Shown here: one piece after another, positions 6,113 through 12,932 of the stretch | Numbering within the stretch: position 1 is the stretch's first letter | Layout of the letters: the number at the start of each line of letters is the position of its first letter | DNA from: Ruminococcus sp. UBA3855 | GTDB lineage: Bacteria; Bacillota; Clostridia; Oscillospirales; Ruminococcaceae | Reading direction: 5' to 3' | Length of the DNA stretch: 12,932 bases | NCBI GenBank assembly: GCA_002392545.1 | Contig: DGHF01000005.1 | Span: forward strand, 1-12,932 | The notes under the pieces: generated by a model | What the model saw: only the letters and a program-made list of their open reading frames with translations | The model's database searches: none | Told to the model about the DNA's origin: nothing | Position numbers and translations under genes: made by a program

Positions 6113-6438
6113 AAGTCATTACAGATTTCAGGGGAGTTTATCAGAAAATCCCGAAAATTCGCCGTGAAATTGTGGCGGATGCATCAACGCAGTTACTCCG
6201 GAAATGTGACCCCTATTTACCGGAACTGACCGGACGGCTGAAACAGTCCGGTTATGCCTATTCTAAGCCGGAACAAGGGCAATTGGTCTGGGTTGCGCCT
6301 TATGCCGTGATGCGCTGGCATCATGCCAAACACAGAGGACTAAAGGGCAGTAAATGGGCGTTCCGGTGCTGGTACGACTGCAAACATCAGATTTTGAGGA
6401 ACACAGCGCAAAAGGTAGGAGGAAAATATATTTTATGA
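6109..6438 (+). CDS. Minor capsid / tail-completion protein (HK97 gp10-like)
   Basis: This gene encodes 109 residues starting at TTG 6109, which overlaps the previous stop by four bases. GAGGTG (6095-6100) eight bases ahead supports this non-ATG start, and no ATG is better placed. The motif CDPYLPELTGRLKQSG (about 33-48) followed by VWVAPYAVMRWHHAKHRG and KWAFRCWYD is the signature of the Firmicute 'minor capsid protein' group related to HK97 gp10. There, a 'PYxPxxTGxLxxS' segment and a 'PYA...Y' segment are conserved. Such proteins complete the head-tail joint. The next gene begins in an ATGA overlap with its stop. Confidence 0.85.
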   Translation: MKVITDFRGVYQKIPKIRREIVADASTQLLRKCDPYLPELTGRLKQSGYAYSKPEQGQLVWVAPYAVMRWHHAKHRGLKGSKWAFRCWYDCKHQILRNTAQKVGGKYIL

Positions 6439-6878
6439 CCTTGATGGAAACTGTCCGGAATTATATTGCATCCTGCCCATTGCTGGAAAACAATGCAATT
6501 CTGGGCATTGATAAGCTTGATTCAATGGGGATTGCTTACACGATTGATGCCATTCCCTCTGACCCCATTATCAAGCGATATGCTGACGGCGGTCAATTGC
6601 GACAATTTCAGTTCGTGTTTGCAAGCCGTCAATATTATGGGATGAATGTGCTTGAAAATCTCGAAAATTCGGGATTCTATGAAAATTTCGTGGACTGGAT
6701 TGAGCGAAACAATGCAAAAGGGCTTTCCAATTTCATCAATTTGGGAATGGACAGAAAAGCCCTCGAAATTGCTATCAATTCCGCTCCGTATGTCTACGAT
6801 GCAGAGGAAAATACAGCTCGTTATCAGGTACAATTGAGCCTGAAATATTATCAATCATGGAGGTATTATCATGGGTAA
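6435..6878 (+). CDS. Tail terminator (minor capsid 3-like; family often misnamed 'chloramphenicol resistance protein')
   Basis: This gene encodes 147 residues. ATG 6435 is in an ATGA overlap, with AGGAGG at 6417-6422 (spacing is a little long at 12 bases); earlier in-frame starts lack support. The protein has the core PSDPIIKRYADGGQLRQFQF (about residues 40-59), then FASRQYYGMNVLENLENSGFYENFVDWIERNN, and a C-terminal strand RYQVQLSLKYYQ. This is a well conserved Firmicute phage family lying between the gp10-like and major tail genes, where the tail terminator (lambda gpU / SPP1 gp17-like) is expected. Databases carry many entries of this family labelled as chloramphenicol resistance protein; nothing in the sequence supports resistance. 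It ends eight bases inside the major tail gene. Confidence 0.85.
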   Translation: MTLMETVRNYIASCPLLENNAILGIDKLDSMGIAYTIDAIPSDPIIKRYADGGQLRQFQFVFASRQYYGMNVLENLENSGFYENFVDWIERNNAKGLSNFINLGMDRKALEIAINSAPYVYDAEENTARYQVQLSLKYYQSWRYYHG

Positions 6879-7395
6879 AAATTTGAACAATGGCGATTTA
6901 GTACAGCGTGCCGAAAAGCTGGCTTTTTACGGTGTTCCGACAACTTCGGGCGGTTCTACTACAATCACTTACACCAGAATGGAGGGCTTTACAAGTCTTT
7001 CTGGGTCAAAAAATCCGTCTGAATATAGCCGTCGTTATGTGGATGAAACGTCTGACCGTGTTTCCATTTCGGGCTATGCGCCTGCGATTGCGTATGAGTT
7101 CGACCGTTACAAGGGGAATGCCGTTCTTGACGACATTATTGACATTCACGAACATGAGAAAATCGGCGGTCAGGCTTCCAGAGTCATCATTCAGGTGGAT
7201 TTGACAACCGTCACGGAAAATGAGGGCGTTACAGAGGCGACTGCTATTAAACGAGATTATTCTGTTATTCCTGATTCTGATGGCGGTTCGAATGATGCTC
7301 TCACATATTCGGGGAACTTCCGTGCTGCTGGTACTGCGGAAACTGTCACTGTTACCACATCCGACGACTGGCAGACAATCACAATTGTAGAATAA
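6871..7395 (+). CDS. Major tail protein
   Basis: This gene encodes 174 residues from ATG 6871, with GGAGGT at 6859-6864, inside the end of the previous gene. The composition is rich in Thr, Ser and Gly with many predicted beta strands. It has TYTRMEGFTSLSGSKNP, then a YVDETSDR segment followed by a GYAPAIAYEFDRYKGN strand, and VIPDSDGGSNDALTYSGNF near the end. These are common in siphophage tail tube subunits of this type. The terminal part (TAETVTVTTSDDWQTITI) is the usual closing strand. It would polymerise around the tape measure into the tail tube. Location between the tail terminator and the chaperone genes supports the call. There is no added Ig-like domain. Confidence 0.88.
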   Translation: MGKNLNNGDLVQRAEKLAFYGVPTTSGGSTTITYTRMEGFTSLSGSKNPSEYSRRYVDETSDRVSISGYAPAIAYEFDRYKGNAVLDDIIDIHEHEKIGGQASRVIIQVDLTTVTENEGVTEATAIKRDYSVIPDSDGGSNDALTYSGNFRAAGTAETVTVTTSDDWQTITIVE

Positions 7396-7409
7396 TGGGG
7401 GATTGAATC

Positions 7410-7751
7410 ATGAACGAGTTTGAATTTCGTGGTGTGGAAGTGGATGTTTCAGAAGCTGGTTTTTATGAGCGACTGGACGAAACAAGAGAAATCTTTGCAA
7501 AAGAAATCCCCGAAGACAGCTTTGAAAAACTGAAAACTTCTGAATCAATTCACCGCTATTGCGGAGTGTTCCGCAAATTCTTTGATGATTTGCTTGGAGA
7601 TGGTTCGGCAAGGGTCATTTTTAAGGACATCCCCGACAGTGTCCGGAAATATAACAAAATTCTGGCTGAATTTTATGCTTTTGTTAAGGGGCAGGCTATC
7701 GAAATCGCAAAAGAACAAAATAGCCTGATTGAAAAATACAAGCCGGAATGA
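7410..7751 (+). CDS. Tail assembly chaperone-type protein (DUF6673-like)
   Basis: This gene encodes 113 residues from ATG 7410, 14 bases after the major tail stop, behind a G-rich GGGGGA stretch. The protein is acidic and mostly helical, starting NEFEFRGVEVDVSEAGFYERLDE. It has a YCGVFRKFFDDLLGDGSARVIFKD centre and a long C-terminal helix (YAFVKGQAIEIAKEQNSLIEKY). Position between major tail and tape measure is that of the lambda gpG-type tail assembly chaperone, and the sequence resembles phage proteins labelled DUF6673. Its TGA overlaps the next ATG (ATGA). The next frame is -1 relative to this one, but I see no X_XXY_YYZ slippery site near the overlap, so stop-restart coupling is more likely than frameshifting. 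Confidence 0.75.
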   Translation: MNEFEFRGVEVDVSEAGFYERLDETREIFAKEIPEDSFEKLKTSESIHRYCGVFRKFFDDLLGDGSARVIFKDIPDSVRKYNKILAEFYAFVKGQAIEIAKEQNSLIEKYKPE

Positions 7752-8299
7752 ACTTACTATATGAGAAATTCCCCGAAACGGTGAGGGTTTCGGGGAAGGA
7801 TTACCCAATTTATACAGATTTCAAAAGTTGGCTCAAATTCTTTGATATGTTGGAAGAACCGAAACTTTCAGAACGTGAGAAGATGCTTTTTGCGTTGCGT
7901 TGGTATCAAGATAGGATTGAGCCGGAAATTTGGGAAGAAGGCATTCAAGCCCTTATCCGGTTTGCGATTCGTGGCGATATTCCGGAACAATCCAGAAACA
8001 AAGGCTCATCAAAGAAAATTCTTTCGTGGAGTTTTGATGCGCCTTATATTTATGCTGCTTTCTTATCAGAATATCACATTGACCTACTGAATGCAACAAT
8101 GCACTGGCATTTGTTTTTAGCCCTCTTTGATGCACTACCAGAAGATACCCCTATCAAGCAACGAATGTATTACAGAGGTATCAATATCGGCGAAATCAGG
8201 GATAAAAACGAAAAGAAACGTATTCTGAAAATTCAAAGACAAATCAAAATCCCACAAGAAGCAATGGACGCTTTTGCTATCGGGAATGTGTTCAGCTAG
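7748..8299 (+). CDS. Bacteriophage Gp15-family tail protein
   Basis: This gene encodes 183 residues from ATG 7748 in an ATGA overlap. There is no strong ribosome binding site, so translation probably depends on re-initiation. The N-terminal segment (YEKFPETVRVSGKDYPIYTDFKSWLKF) is the hallmark of the Gp15 family (listerial phage A118 gp15-like). It is followed by a helical region and DLLNATMHWHLFLALFDALPED with the conserved 'MHWWKF-like' stretch. It ends in a RMYYRGINI segment and a basic C-terminus. The gene sits where the second tail chaperone (gpT-like) is found in phages using frameshifting, so it may act with its upstream partner in tape measure folding. Function is by position and family; no experimental role is known to me. 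Confidence 0.87.
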   Translation: MNLLYEKFPETVRVSGKDYPIYTDFKSWLKFFDMLEEPKLSEREKMLFALRWYQDRIEPEIWEEGIQALIRFAIRGDIPEQSRNKGSSKKILSWSFDAPYIYAAFLSEYHIDLLNATMHWHLFLALFDALPEDTPIKQRMYYRGINIGEIRDKNEKKRILKIQRQIKIPQEAMDAFAIGNVFS

Positions 8300-8310
8300 G
8301 AGGTGAGGAA

Positions 8311-11300
8311 ATGGCTGACGGAAAAATTGTGATTCAGATTGACGGCGATTCTGGTGCGCTCAAAAAGGATGTTGACGGTCTGGGGAGTGCCGTTTCGGGG
8401 AAACTCGGAGAAATCGGGAAATCTATTCAAGGTAGTATCGGCAGTGCGCTTTCCGGTCTGGCAAGTGGCGCACTATCGGCATTAAATCAGCTCACTGGCT
8501 GGAATGGGTTTCAGTCCATCGTCACTGATGCGCTGGACGTGGGGATGGCTTTTGAAAACTCCATGTCCAACGTGGCAAGCCTTCAGAAAGCCGCAGGTGC
8601 AACAGAGGCACAAATTCAATCTTTGAAGAATGCCGCTGAACAGTTCGGTGCAACCACTCAATTCACCATGGCAGAGTGTGCCGATGCGCTCGGTTACATG
8701 GCTCTGGCTGGATGGGATGCGGAAAAATCCATTTCCGCACTTCCGGGGGTGCTGAATTTGTCCGCAGCTTCCGGAATGGGTCTCGCTCAGGCTTCTGACA
8801 TGGTGACAGATTACATGAGCGCATTTTCTAACAGTGTGATGACAGCTGAACAATTCTCTGATAAGCTGGCTTATGCGCAGGCAAATTCTAACACCAACGT
8901 GCAAATGCTTGGAGAAGCTTTCAAAAATTGTGCGGCAAATATGAACAGTGCAGGACAAAGTGTTGATACTGTCACAATTGCTCTCGGAATGCTTGCCAAT
9001 CAGGGAAAAAAAGGCAGTGAAGCAGGCACGGCTTTATCTGCCGTGATGCGTGATTTATCCGCAAGAATGGACGAAAACAATCAGATTTCCATTGCCGGAA
9101 ACAAAATTGATGTTATCGACAAAGAGACCGGAAAATACCGTGATATGCTCGATATTGTGGCAGATATTAAGAACGTCACCAGCTCCATGGAAGGTGACCT
9201 CGGCTCAGTGGCACTCTCTGAGGTGTTCACAGCGGATTCTTCCACAGCTATCAAGATTTTGCTCAATACTCCTGACAAGGATTTGCAAAAATTCACTGAT
9301 GGGCTTGCTGATTGTGAGGGAGCTGCTGCCGAAATGGCGAAAACGCTCAATGACAACCTCGAAGGCGACACAAAAGCCCTCGGTTCTGCCATGGATGCCG
9401 TCAAAAATGCCCTCTATGAAGGGCTTGAACCTGCATTCCGTGGCATTGTGCAGACCATCACAAACAATGTCGCTCCGGCTCTTCTGGACTTGACAAAGGG
9501 ATTTTTTGACATGATTAACGGCATTGATGGCGGTGGGGAGAAAGTCAGGTCAAGTCTGGGTTCTCTTCTGAATTGGCTCACAGATTCCGCAAAATCCGTA
9601 CTTCCACAAATTTTGTCAACTGCCGTTGACCTTATCACAAAGGGTATCCCTGATATTGTGGACGGTGTTACGAAAATAGCCGATTCAGTACTTGATGTTG
9701 TGGCTGGTCTGGATATTGGCACTGTCATTCAATCCGGTATCAAAAACGTTGCGGACAGAATTTCACACAGTAACGTCATTTTCAGGCAAGCCGCAGAAAC
9801 TATGATTTCCGGATTGATTCAAGCGTTGCCCGAAATGGTCAATGGTGTTTCCGGAATCGTGGGCGAAATCCAAAAGGCTTTGCAAAATGGCTTACGTTCG
9901 CTGGAAAGTCAAGGTTCCATCTTGATTGAAAATCTCGTTTCAGGGATGATGGATGCTTTGCCAAATTTGCAAATTTCTCTTTCGGAATTGTTGCAATTTT
10001 CAGATGGGGGCTTGTCGGGTCAATTGGTGGAAACGGGTGCAAGTCTGATTCAGGCTCTTGTTACCGGAATTACAAGCAATTCCGACAAAATTCTTTCTTT
10101 TGCAAGCACTCTGATTCATGGATTGATTTCCAATTTCACCAAAAACGGAACGGCTCTCCTGAATGCTGAAATGAGTTGGATTGATAATTTCATTGATATT
10201 TTCAATTCTGTTGATGTTTCTGAAACTGCGGAGCTGGCGGAAAATATCGTTTCCGGAATCGTGAAACATCTTTCCATGAGTATTCAGACTTTCGCTCAAA
10301 AAGGGGCAGAATTGATTCTAAAACTCTGTGAGGGAATTTCTGCCGGAATGGGTGGACTGCTCCAAATTGCCGGAACTATCGGGGAAATGCTTGTCAATGC
10401 CGTGTCTGTGCTTGTTCCGGCATTGCTGAATGCAGGTGCAATGCTGTTTGATGCATTTTTGACTGGTATCAGCGACAACTTACCAGATTTACTGGAAATC
10501 GGTGCTAATGTCGTGATGAGTCTATTCAATTCCATTATGGGAGCATTGCCGAAACTTCTGGAAACTGGTGTTGAAACTGTTGAAAAAATTGTGGAAAGTA
10601 TCATGAATCACATTCCGGATTTGTTGCAAGTTGGTGCGGAAATTATCTTTCAATTAGTTGCTGGCATTGTTGGAGCGTTGCCCCAATTACTTGAAATGGC
10701 GGTCAATCTGCTTGCTGATTTCATGGGAGTTCTTATGAACAGCATTCCCGAACTTTTGCAAATTGGTGCAGAAATTGTCCTCAATCTGGTGAATGGGATT
10801 GTGAATGCGTTACCTCAACTGTTGGGGATGGTAGTCAGTCTGATTACTGATGTTGTTGGACTTCTCATGGATAACCTCTCTGGACTTGTGCAAATTGGAG
10901 CGGAAATTGTTGTTCAATTAGTTTCGGGAATTGTGAAAACATTACCCAAATTGTTCAAGACTATCACGGTCATGACTTCCAAACTGCTTTCTAGTTTGAT
11001 GAACTTTTTACCTGAACTAATTCAAGTCGGGCTTGACATTATCAATGTTTTGCTGGCTGGCATCATGGAGAATTTGCCGTTGCTGATTGGTTCAGCGGTA
11101 ACGTTGGTTTCCGATTTTGTCCAGATGATTCTTGAAAATATTCCGCTTTTGCTGGATGCTGGCTTTCAGATTTTGCAAGGACTTCTGACGGCTATCATGC
11201 AAAATTTGCCATTATTGGCAGAAAGTGCCGTTTCACTTGTGATGCAGTTGGTAACGGCAATTCTGGACAATTTGCCGTTACTGATTGATTGTGCATTGAA

Positions 11301-11658
11301 ACTTGTGGAAAGTCTTGCGAATTTCATTACAGAAAATTTGCCCTTGTTGCTGGATTGTGCGTTTCAGATTATCGAAGTTTTGATAAATGGCTTATTATCG
11401 AACTTACCACAAATTGTTGAAATGAGCATCCAAATTATTGAGAAATTGGCAGAGGGGCTTTTGAGCAAGCTCGACTTGATTTTGCAATCTGCATTGAAAA
11501 TCGTTCACACACTAGTGAAATTTCTTAGTGACCATGCGAAAGACTTCATTTCCATCGGGATTCAGATTCTGACGATGCTGATTCAAGGTCTAGGGGGAAC
11601 AGCCTCTTTGCGGACATCTTCAGACCCTTGGCAATCTTCTGGGCAGATTCAATGCTGA
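8311..11658 (+). CDS. Tape measure protein, 3' truncated by a junction
   Basis: This gene encodes 1115 residues from ATG 8311. Its ribosome binding site AGGAGGTGA (8298-8306) is a perfect anti-16S match overlapping the gp15 stop. The N-terminus (about 1-60) is Gly/Ser rich. Residues about 75-330 carry the TP901-type tape measure core (QFGATTQFTMAECADALGYM, LAGWDAEKSISALPGVLNL, TDYMSAFSNS). Long amphipathic and hydrophobic helices follow. From residue 724 there are tandem 22-residue units (see the repeat entry). The protein fixes tail length and is ejected at infection, where hydrophobic segments may help DNA cross the membrane. Native sequence ends at about 11592. The last 22 codons (residue 1094 onward) come from the antisense strand of an integrase gene and are not tape measure sequence. 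The missing part would hold further repeats and the C-terminus. Confidence 0.93.
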   Translation: MADGKIVIQIDGDSGALKKDVDGLGSAVSGKLGEIGKSIQGSIGSALSGLASGALSALNQLTGWNGFQSIVTDALDVGMAFENSMSNVASLQKAAGATEAQIQSLKNAAEQFGATTQFTMAECADALGYMALAGWDAEKSISALPGVLNLSAASGMGLAQASDMVTDYMSAFSNSVMTAEQFSDKLAYAQANSNTNVQMLGEAFKNCAANMNSAGQSVDTVTIALGMLANQGKKGSEAGTALSAVMRDLSARMDENNQISIAGNKIDVIDKETGKYRDMLDIVADIKNVTSSMEGDLGSVALSEVFTADSSTAIKILLNTPDKDLQKFTDGLADCEGAAAEMAKTLNDNLEGDTKALGSAMDAVKNALYEGLEPAFRGIVQTITNNVAPALLDLTKGFFDMINGIDGGGEKVRSSLGSLLNWLTDSAKSVLPQILSTAVDLITKGIPDIVDGVTKIADSVLDVVAGLDIGTVIQSGIKNVADRISHSNVIFRQAAETMISGLIQALPEMVNGVSGIVGEIQKALQNGLRSLESQGSILIENLVSGMMDALPNLQISLSELLQFSDGGLSGQLVETGASLIQALVTGITSNSDKILSFASTLIHGLISNFTKNGTALLNAEMSWIDNFIDIFNSVDVSETAELAENIVSGIVKHLSMSIQTFAQKGAELILKLCEGISAGMGGLLQIAGTIGEMLVNAVSVLVPALLNAGAMLFDAFLTGISDNLPDLLEIGANVVMSLFNSIMGALPKLLETGVETVEKIVESIMNHIPDLLQVGAEIIFQLVAGIVGALPQLLEMAVNLLADFMGVLMNSIPELLQIGAEIVLNLVNGIVNALPQLLGMVVSLITDVVGLLMDNLSGLVQIGAEIVVQLVSGIVKTLPKLFKTITVMTSKLLSSLMNFLPELIQVGLDIINVLLAGIMENLPLLIGSAVTLVSDFVQMILENIPLLLDAGFQILQGLLTAIMQNLPLLAESAVSLVMQLVTAILDNLPLLIDCALKLVESLANFITENLPLLLDCAFQIIEVLINGLLSNLPQIVEMSIQIIEKLAEGLLSKLDLILQSALKIVHTLVKFLSDHAKDFISIGIQILTMLIQGLGGTASLRTSSDPWQSSGQIQC
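10480..11592 (+). repeat. Seventeen tandem 22-residue (66-base) repeats in the tape measure
   Basis: From the Leu codon at 10480 the protein repeats the pattern [LI]-P-x-L-L-x-x-[GA]-x-x-[IV]-x-x-x-[LV]-x-x-x-[IL]-[ML]-x-N every 22 residues. There are 16 complete units to 11535 and a 17th that stops after 19 residues at 11592. In units 3 to 12 odd units tend to carry Gly (QVGAEII, QIGAEIV, QVGLDII) and even units Ala/Val (EMAVNLL, GSAVTLV) at the same place, hinting at a 44-residue super-repeat. Codons differ between units, so this is old protein repetition rather than fresh DNA duplication. Confidence 0.85.
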
Positions 11659-12202
11659 TATGTCCGTCAGGCTTGCAAGCTGCACTGATGGTTGTAGAGG
11701 ACACACCCGATAGCTCGGCAAGTGATTTGTTGGTGAGATGTCTCTCTTTCATGATACTTCTGAGCTTGTCTGTAGTGGCATATGCTCCAACCTGCTTGAT
11801 GCCTTCTTCACGGAGATTGTTGTAGAACTCCTGCAAGTGATGGGACTGCAATTTCACCAGCTTGATTTCTCCAATAGCAGCATTGATATTTTTCAACAGA
11901 GCCTTGTAACGCTCATAGGTCTTGGGAGCGAGCAGGGGAGGACGGTTGTTTTCCAGCCATGTTTCAGCATATTCACCAAAACGGGTATCGCTGTCAAAGC
12001 AAGTACCGCCTCTAACAGATTCCTCGAACTTGACTACTTGCTTCTGGAGTTCCTTCTCAATCTGCTTCGGGGTCATGCCTTCCGGCGGTTTCCATGTCAT
12101 AGAGCGTTCAATCTGTTTGCCTTTGCTGTCGTAGCCGTCATAAGTGCGGATGTAGTAAGTGACTTTGCCAGCTTTTGACACATGTTTCTTTACGGTTGCC
12201 AT
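11546..12202 (-). pseudogene. int: Tyrosine recombinase (integrase) with internal XRE helix-turn-helix, catalytic domain lost
   Basis: A reverse-strand frame of 218 codons starts at the complement of 12200-12202, with AAAGGAG (complement of 12211-12217) as ribosome binding site. Residues about 5-60 form the arm-type DNA-binding domain (TYYIRTYDGYDSKGKQIERS, then MTPKQIEKELQKQ). Residues about 68-137 are the SAM-like core-binding domain (FGEYAETWLENN, LAPKTYERYKALLKNI, LQSHHLQEFYNNLREEGI). Residues about 144-203 are a Cro/C1-type helix-turn-helix (LRSIMKERHLTNKSLAELSG, SSTTISAACK, SIESAQKIAKGLKMSAKRLF). This domain inserted before the catalytic part is a known variant in Firmicute integrases. 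After Asp205 come 13 residues (LESASSESESRWK) read from the antisense strand of the tape measure gene. The catalytic Arg...His-x-x-Arg...Tyr are all missing, so it cannot recombine DNA alone. It might still bind DNA and compete at att sites, which is inference. Confidence 0.87.
11584..11598. other. Chimeric junction between tape measure and integrase
   Basis: Left of here the forward strand encodes tape measure in register with its 22-residue repeat. Right of here the reverse strand encodes integrase in a clean reading frame. Both proteins lose recognisable sequence within about ten bases of each other (tape measure after 11592, integrase after about 11588). No insertion sequence, target duplication or long inverted repeat flanks the point. 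A few bases of microhomology (around GGTCTA) are possible. It could be a true deletion or rearrangement, or an assembly error. Confidence 0.75.
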
Positions 12203-12227
12203 AGTAAATTCTCCTTTGTTTTGAATT

Positions 12228-12254
12228 TCGGGGACGTATTTTCAACGTCCCCGA
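12228..12254. other. Perfect 10-base-pair hairpin between xis and int
   Basis: TCGGGGACGT (12228-12237) pairs fully with ACGTCCCCGA (12245-12254) around the 7-base loop ATTTTCA. It lies after the xis stop and before the int ribosome binding site on the reverse-strand transcript. No U-tract follows in that direction (AATTCAAAAC), so it is not a standard terminator. It may tune int relative to xis, protect RNA, or be a protein-binding site. Confidence 0.6.
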
Positions 12255-12264
12255 TTGATGTAAT

Positions 12265-12489
12265 TTATGCCGATATTTTGCGGATACCTGATTTCGGCTC
12301 ATCAGGGGGAAGAGTATTTGTATCAAGATATTTCATCAAGCCGTCCCAGTTAATCAGAATCTTCTGACCGACTTTTACGCATGGAATATCACCGCTTTTG
12401 GCGAGTTGAAGCAAGTGACTTCTGCTGATGCCGATGTCGTTCTCTTTACAAAGTTTGGCAGTTTCATTGATACTGTTCATCTTTTTCAT
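12265..12489 (-). CDS. xis: Excisionase-type helix-turn-helix protein
   Basis: This gene encodes 74 residues. I chose the start at the complement of 12487-12489 (MKKMNSINE) because AGAGGAG (complement of 12498-12504) is eight bases ahead; an earlier in-frame ATG at 12507 would overlap this site. The protein has the winged helix-turn-helix layout of excisionases and MerR-like HTH-17 proteins. It runs SINETAKLCKENDIGISRSHLLQLAKSG (recognition helices), then the wing IPCVKVGQKILINWDGLMKYLD, and a short basic tail (GIRKISA). Such proteins bind att arms and steer the integrase towards excision. It lies 62 bases upstream of int, same strand, which is the normal xis-int pair of Firmicute temperate phages and conjugative elements. 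With int truncated, it has lost its partner here. Confidence 0.85.
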   Translation of the reverse strand: MKKMNSINETAKLCKENDIGISRSHLLQLAKSGDIPCVKVGQKILINWDGLMKYLDTNTLPPDEPKSGIRKISA

Positions 12490-12515
12490 AGCAGTTACTC
12501 CTCTCATAGCAATAA

Positions 12516-12544
12516 TATATAACTGTGATTTATTTAAAAATCAA
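12516..12544 (-). promoter_or_regulatory. Probable promoter of xis-int
   Basis: On the reverse strand TTGATT (complement of 12539-12544) and TATATA (complement of 12516-12521) are 17 bases apart, 26 bases before the xis start. The -35 box overlaps the stop codon of the preceding gene. The surrounding stretch is A/T-rich, so chance matches are likely; support is moderate. Confidence 0.45.
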
Positions 12545-12932
12545 TTATTTTCATCAGCCGAATTGATGCCAAAGACCGTACGTCCAGATTGCAGCCTGTC
12601 CTTGAATCCCGCAAACGCTAAAACCTTGTTGATGGTATCGATTTGAATATTGGACTTCAATTCTTTTCCGTATGCCCCCGTCTCATTGCAGGCGGATTTT
12701 AATGCTTCCTTTAGGATACTGAGGTCGGCATCTGTTCTCTGTGAGGCTTTAAAATTCTCCCATGCTGTATGAATACGGTCAATGCATTCTTTTTTAGAGT
12801 CGTAGTCAATGAACAGCTCATCAATATTATCTGTCGATTTTCCATATGTTTCCAGCACATGGCGAACAAATGCATGGGGATGTTCTTCTTCTTCCTTTCT
12901 CAAAGATTGGATAAAGTCTATCTGTCTTTGCA
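12541..12932 (-). CDS. C-terminal part of an unrecognised protein, running off the right edge
   Basis: The reverse-strand frame is open to the window edge; about 130 codons are visible, ending at TGA (complement of 12541-12543). A TTG at 12903 could be read as a start, but the frame continues upstream without a stop and no ribosome binding site is apparent, so I treat it as a 3' fragment. The visible part is hydrophilic and helical: an acidic EEEEHPH patch, a YGKSTDNIDELFIDYDSKKECIDRI stretch, then KEALKSACNETGAYGKELKS and a short end with FKDRLQSGRTVFG. There are no membrane segments, zinc motifs or catalytic signatures that I recognise. Location directly upstream of xis-int is where mobile elements often place replication or regulatory genes, but I cannot assign a function. 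Confidence 0.65.
   Translation of the reverse strand, partial: QRQIDFIQSLRKEEEEHPHAFVRHVLETYGKSTDNIDELFIDYDSKKECIDRIHTAWENFKASQRTDADLSILKEALKSACNETGAYGKELKSNIQIDTINKVLAFAGFKDRLQSGRTVFGINSADENN

Noticed and set aside
6435..6878. Chloramphenicol resistance annotation often attached to this family
   Set aside because: Sequence and position fit a tail terminator; there is no acetyltransferase or transporter signature.
7700..7760. Programmed -1 frameshift between the two tail chaperone genes
   Set aside because: The relative frame is -1, but no X_XXY_YYZ heptamer in the right phase is present; the A-run at 7732-7736 is out of phase. An ATGA stop-restart explains the overlap.
10480..11592. DNA-level tandem repeat or CRISPR-like array
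   Set aside because: Units are similar as protein but diverge in codons and have no spacer structure.

Overview
The window is the late structural region of a temperate siphophage (prophage or phage-derived element) of a low-to-mid GC Firmicute. I favour a gut clostridial host (Oscillospiraceae/Ruminococcus-like). This rests on strong AGGAGG-type ribosome binding sites, tightly packed and overlapping genes, and protein families typical of siphophages from these hosts. The host assignment is inference. No tRNA, rRNA or CRISPR array is visible.

Layout. Bases 1-1146 hold the 3' part of a MuF (SPP1 gp7-like) minor head gene whose C-terminus carries an extra domain resembling a polymorphic-toxin tip. 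Two small genes follow (1165-1413, a candidate immunity gene, and 1475-1627, BC1881 family). Then comes a reverse-strand KTSC-domain gene (1624-1830) with its own promoter. From 1955 to 11592 all genes run rightward: HNH endonuclease, terminase large subunit, a Tad2-like (DUF2829) anti-Thoeris candidate, scaffold, major capsid protein, four head-tail connector and tail-completion genes, major tail protein, two tail-assembly chaperone-type genes and the tape measure. Most neighbours overlap by 1-8 bases or are separated by under 25 bases, which implies one polycistronic late transcript.

At about 11586-11596 the tape measure breaks off in its 17th 22-residue repeat and runs into the antisense strand of a tyrosine integrase gene. 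That integrase is also cut, before its catalytic domain. Both genes therefore end at one recombination or assembly junction, and the distal tail, lysis and attachment-site region expected between them is absent. To the right, still on the reverse strand, lie an excisionase and the C-terminal part of an unrecognised protein that runs off the window.

Working together: terminase (probably with the HNH protein) packages DNA into a head built by the capsid, scaffold and MuF proteins. The connector set joins head to tail, and the tape measure with its chaperones sets tail length. Three stretches look like accessory cargo placed in the late operon: the toxin tip with its small downstream genes, the KTSC gene, and the Tad2-like gene. 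The portal gene does not lie between terminase and scaffold as is usual, so it is presumably left of the window. The MuF gene precedes the terminase, which is an unusual order.
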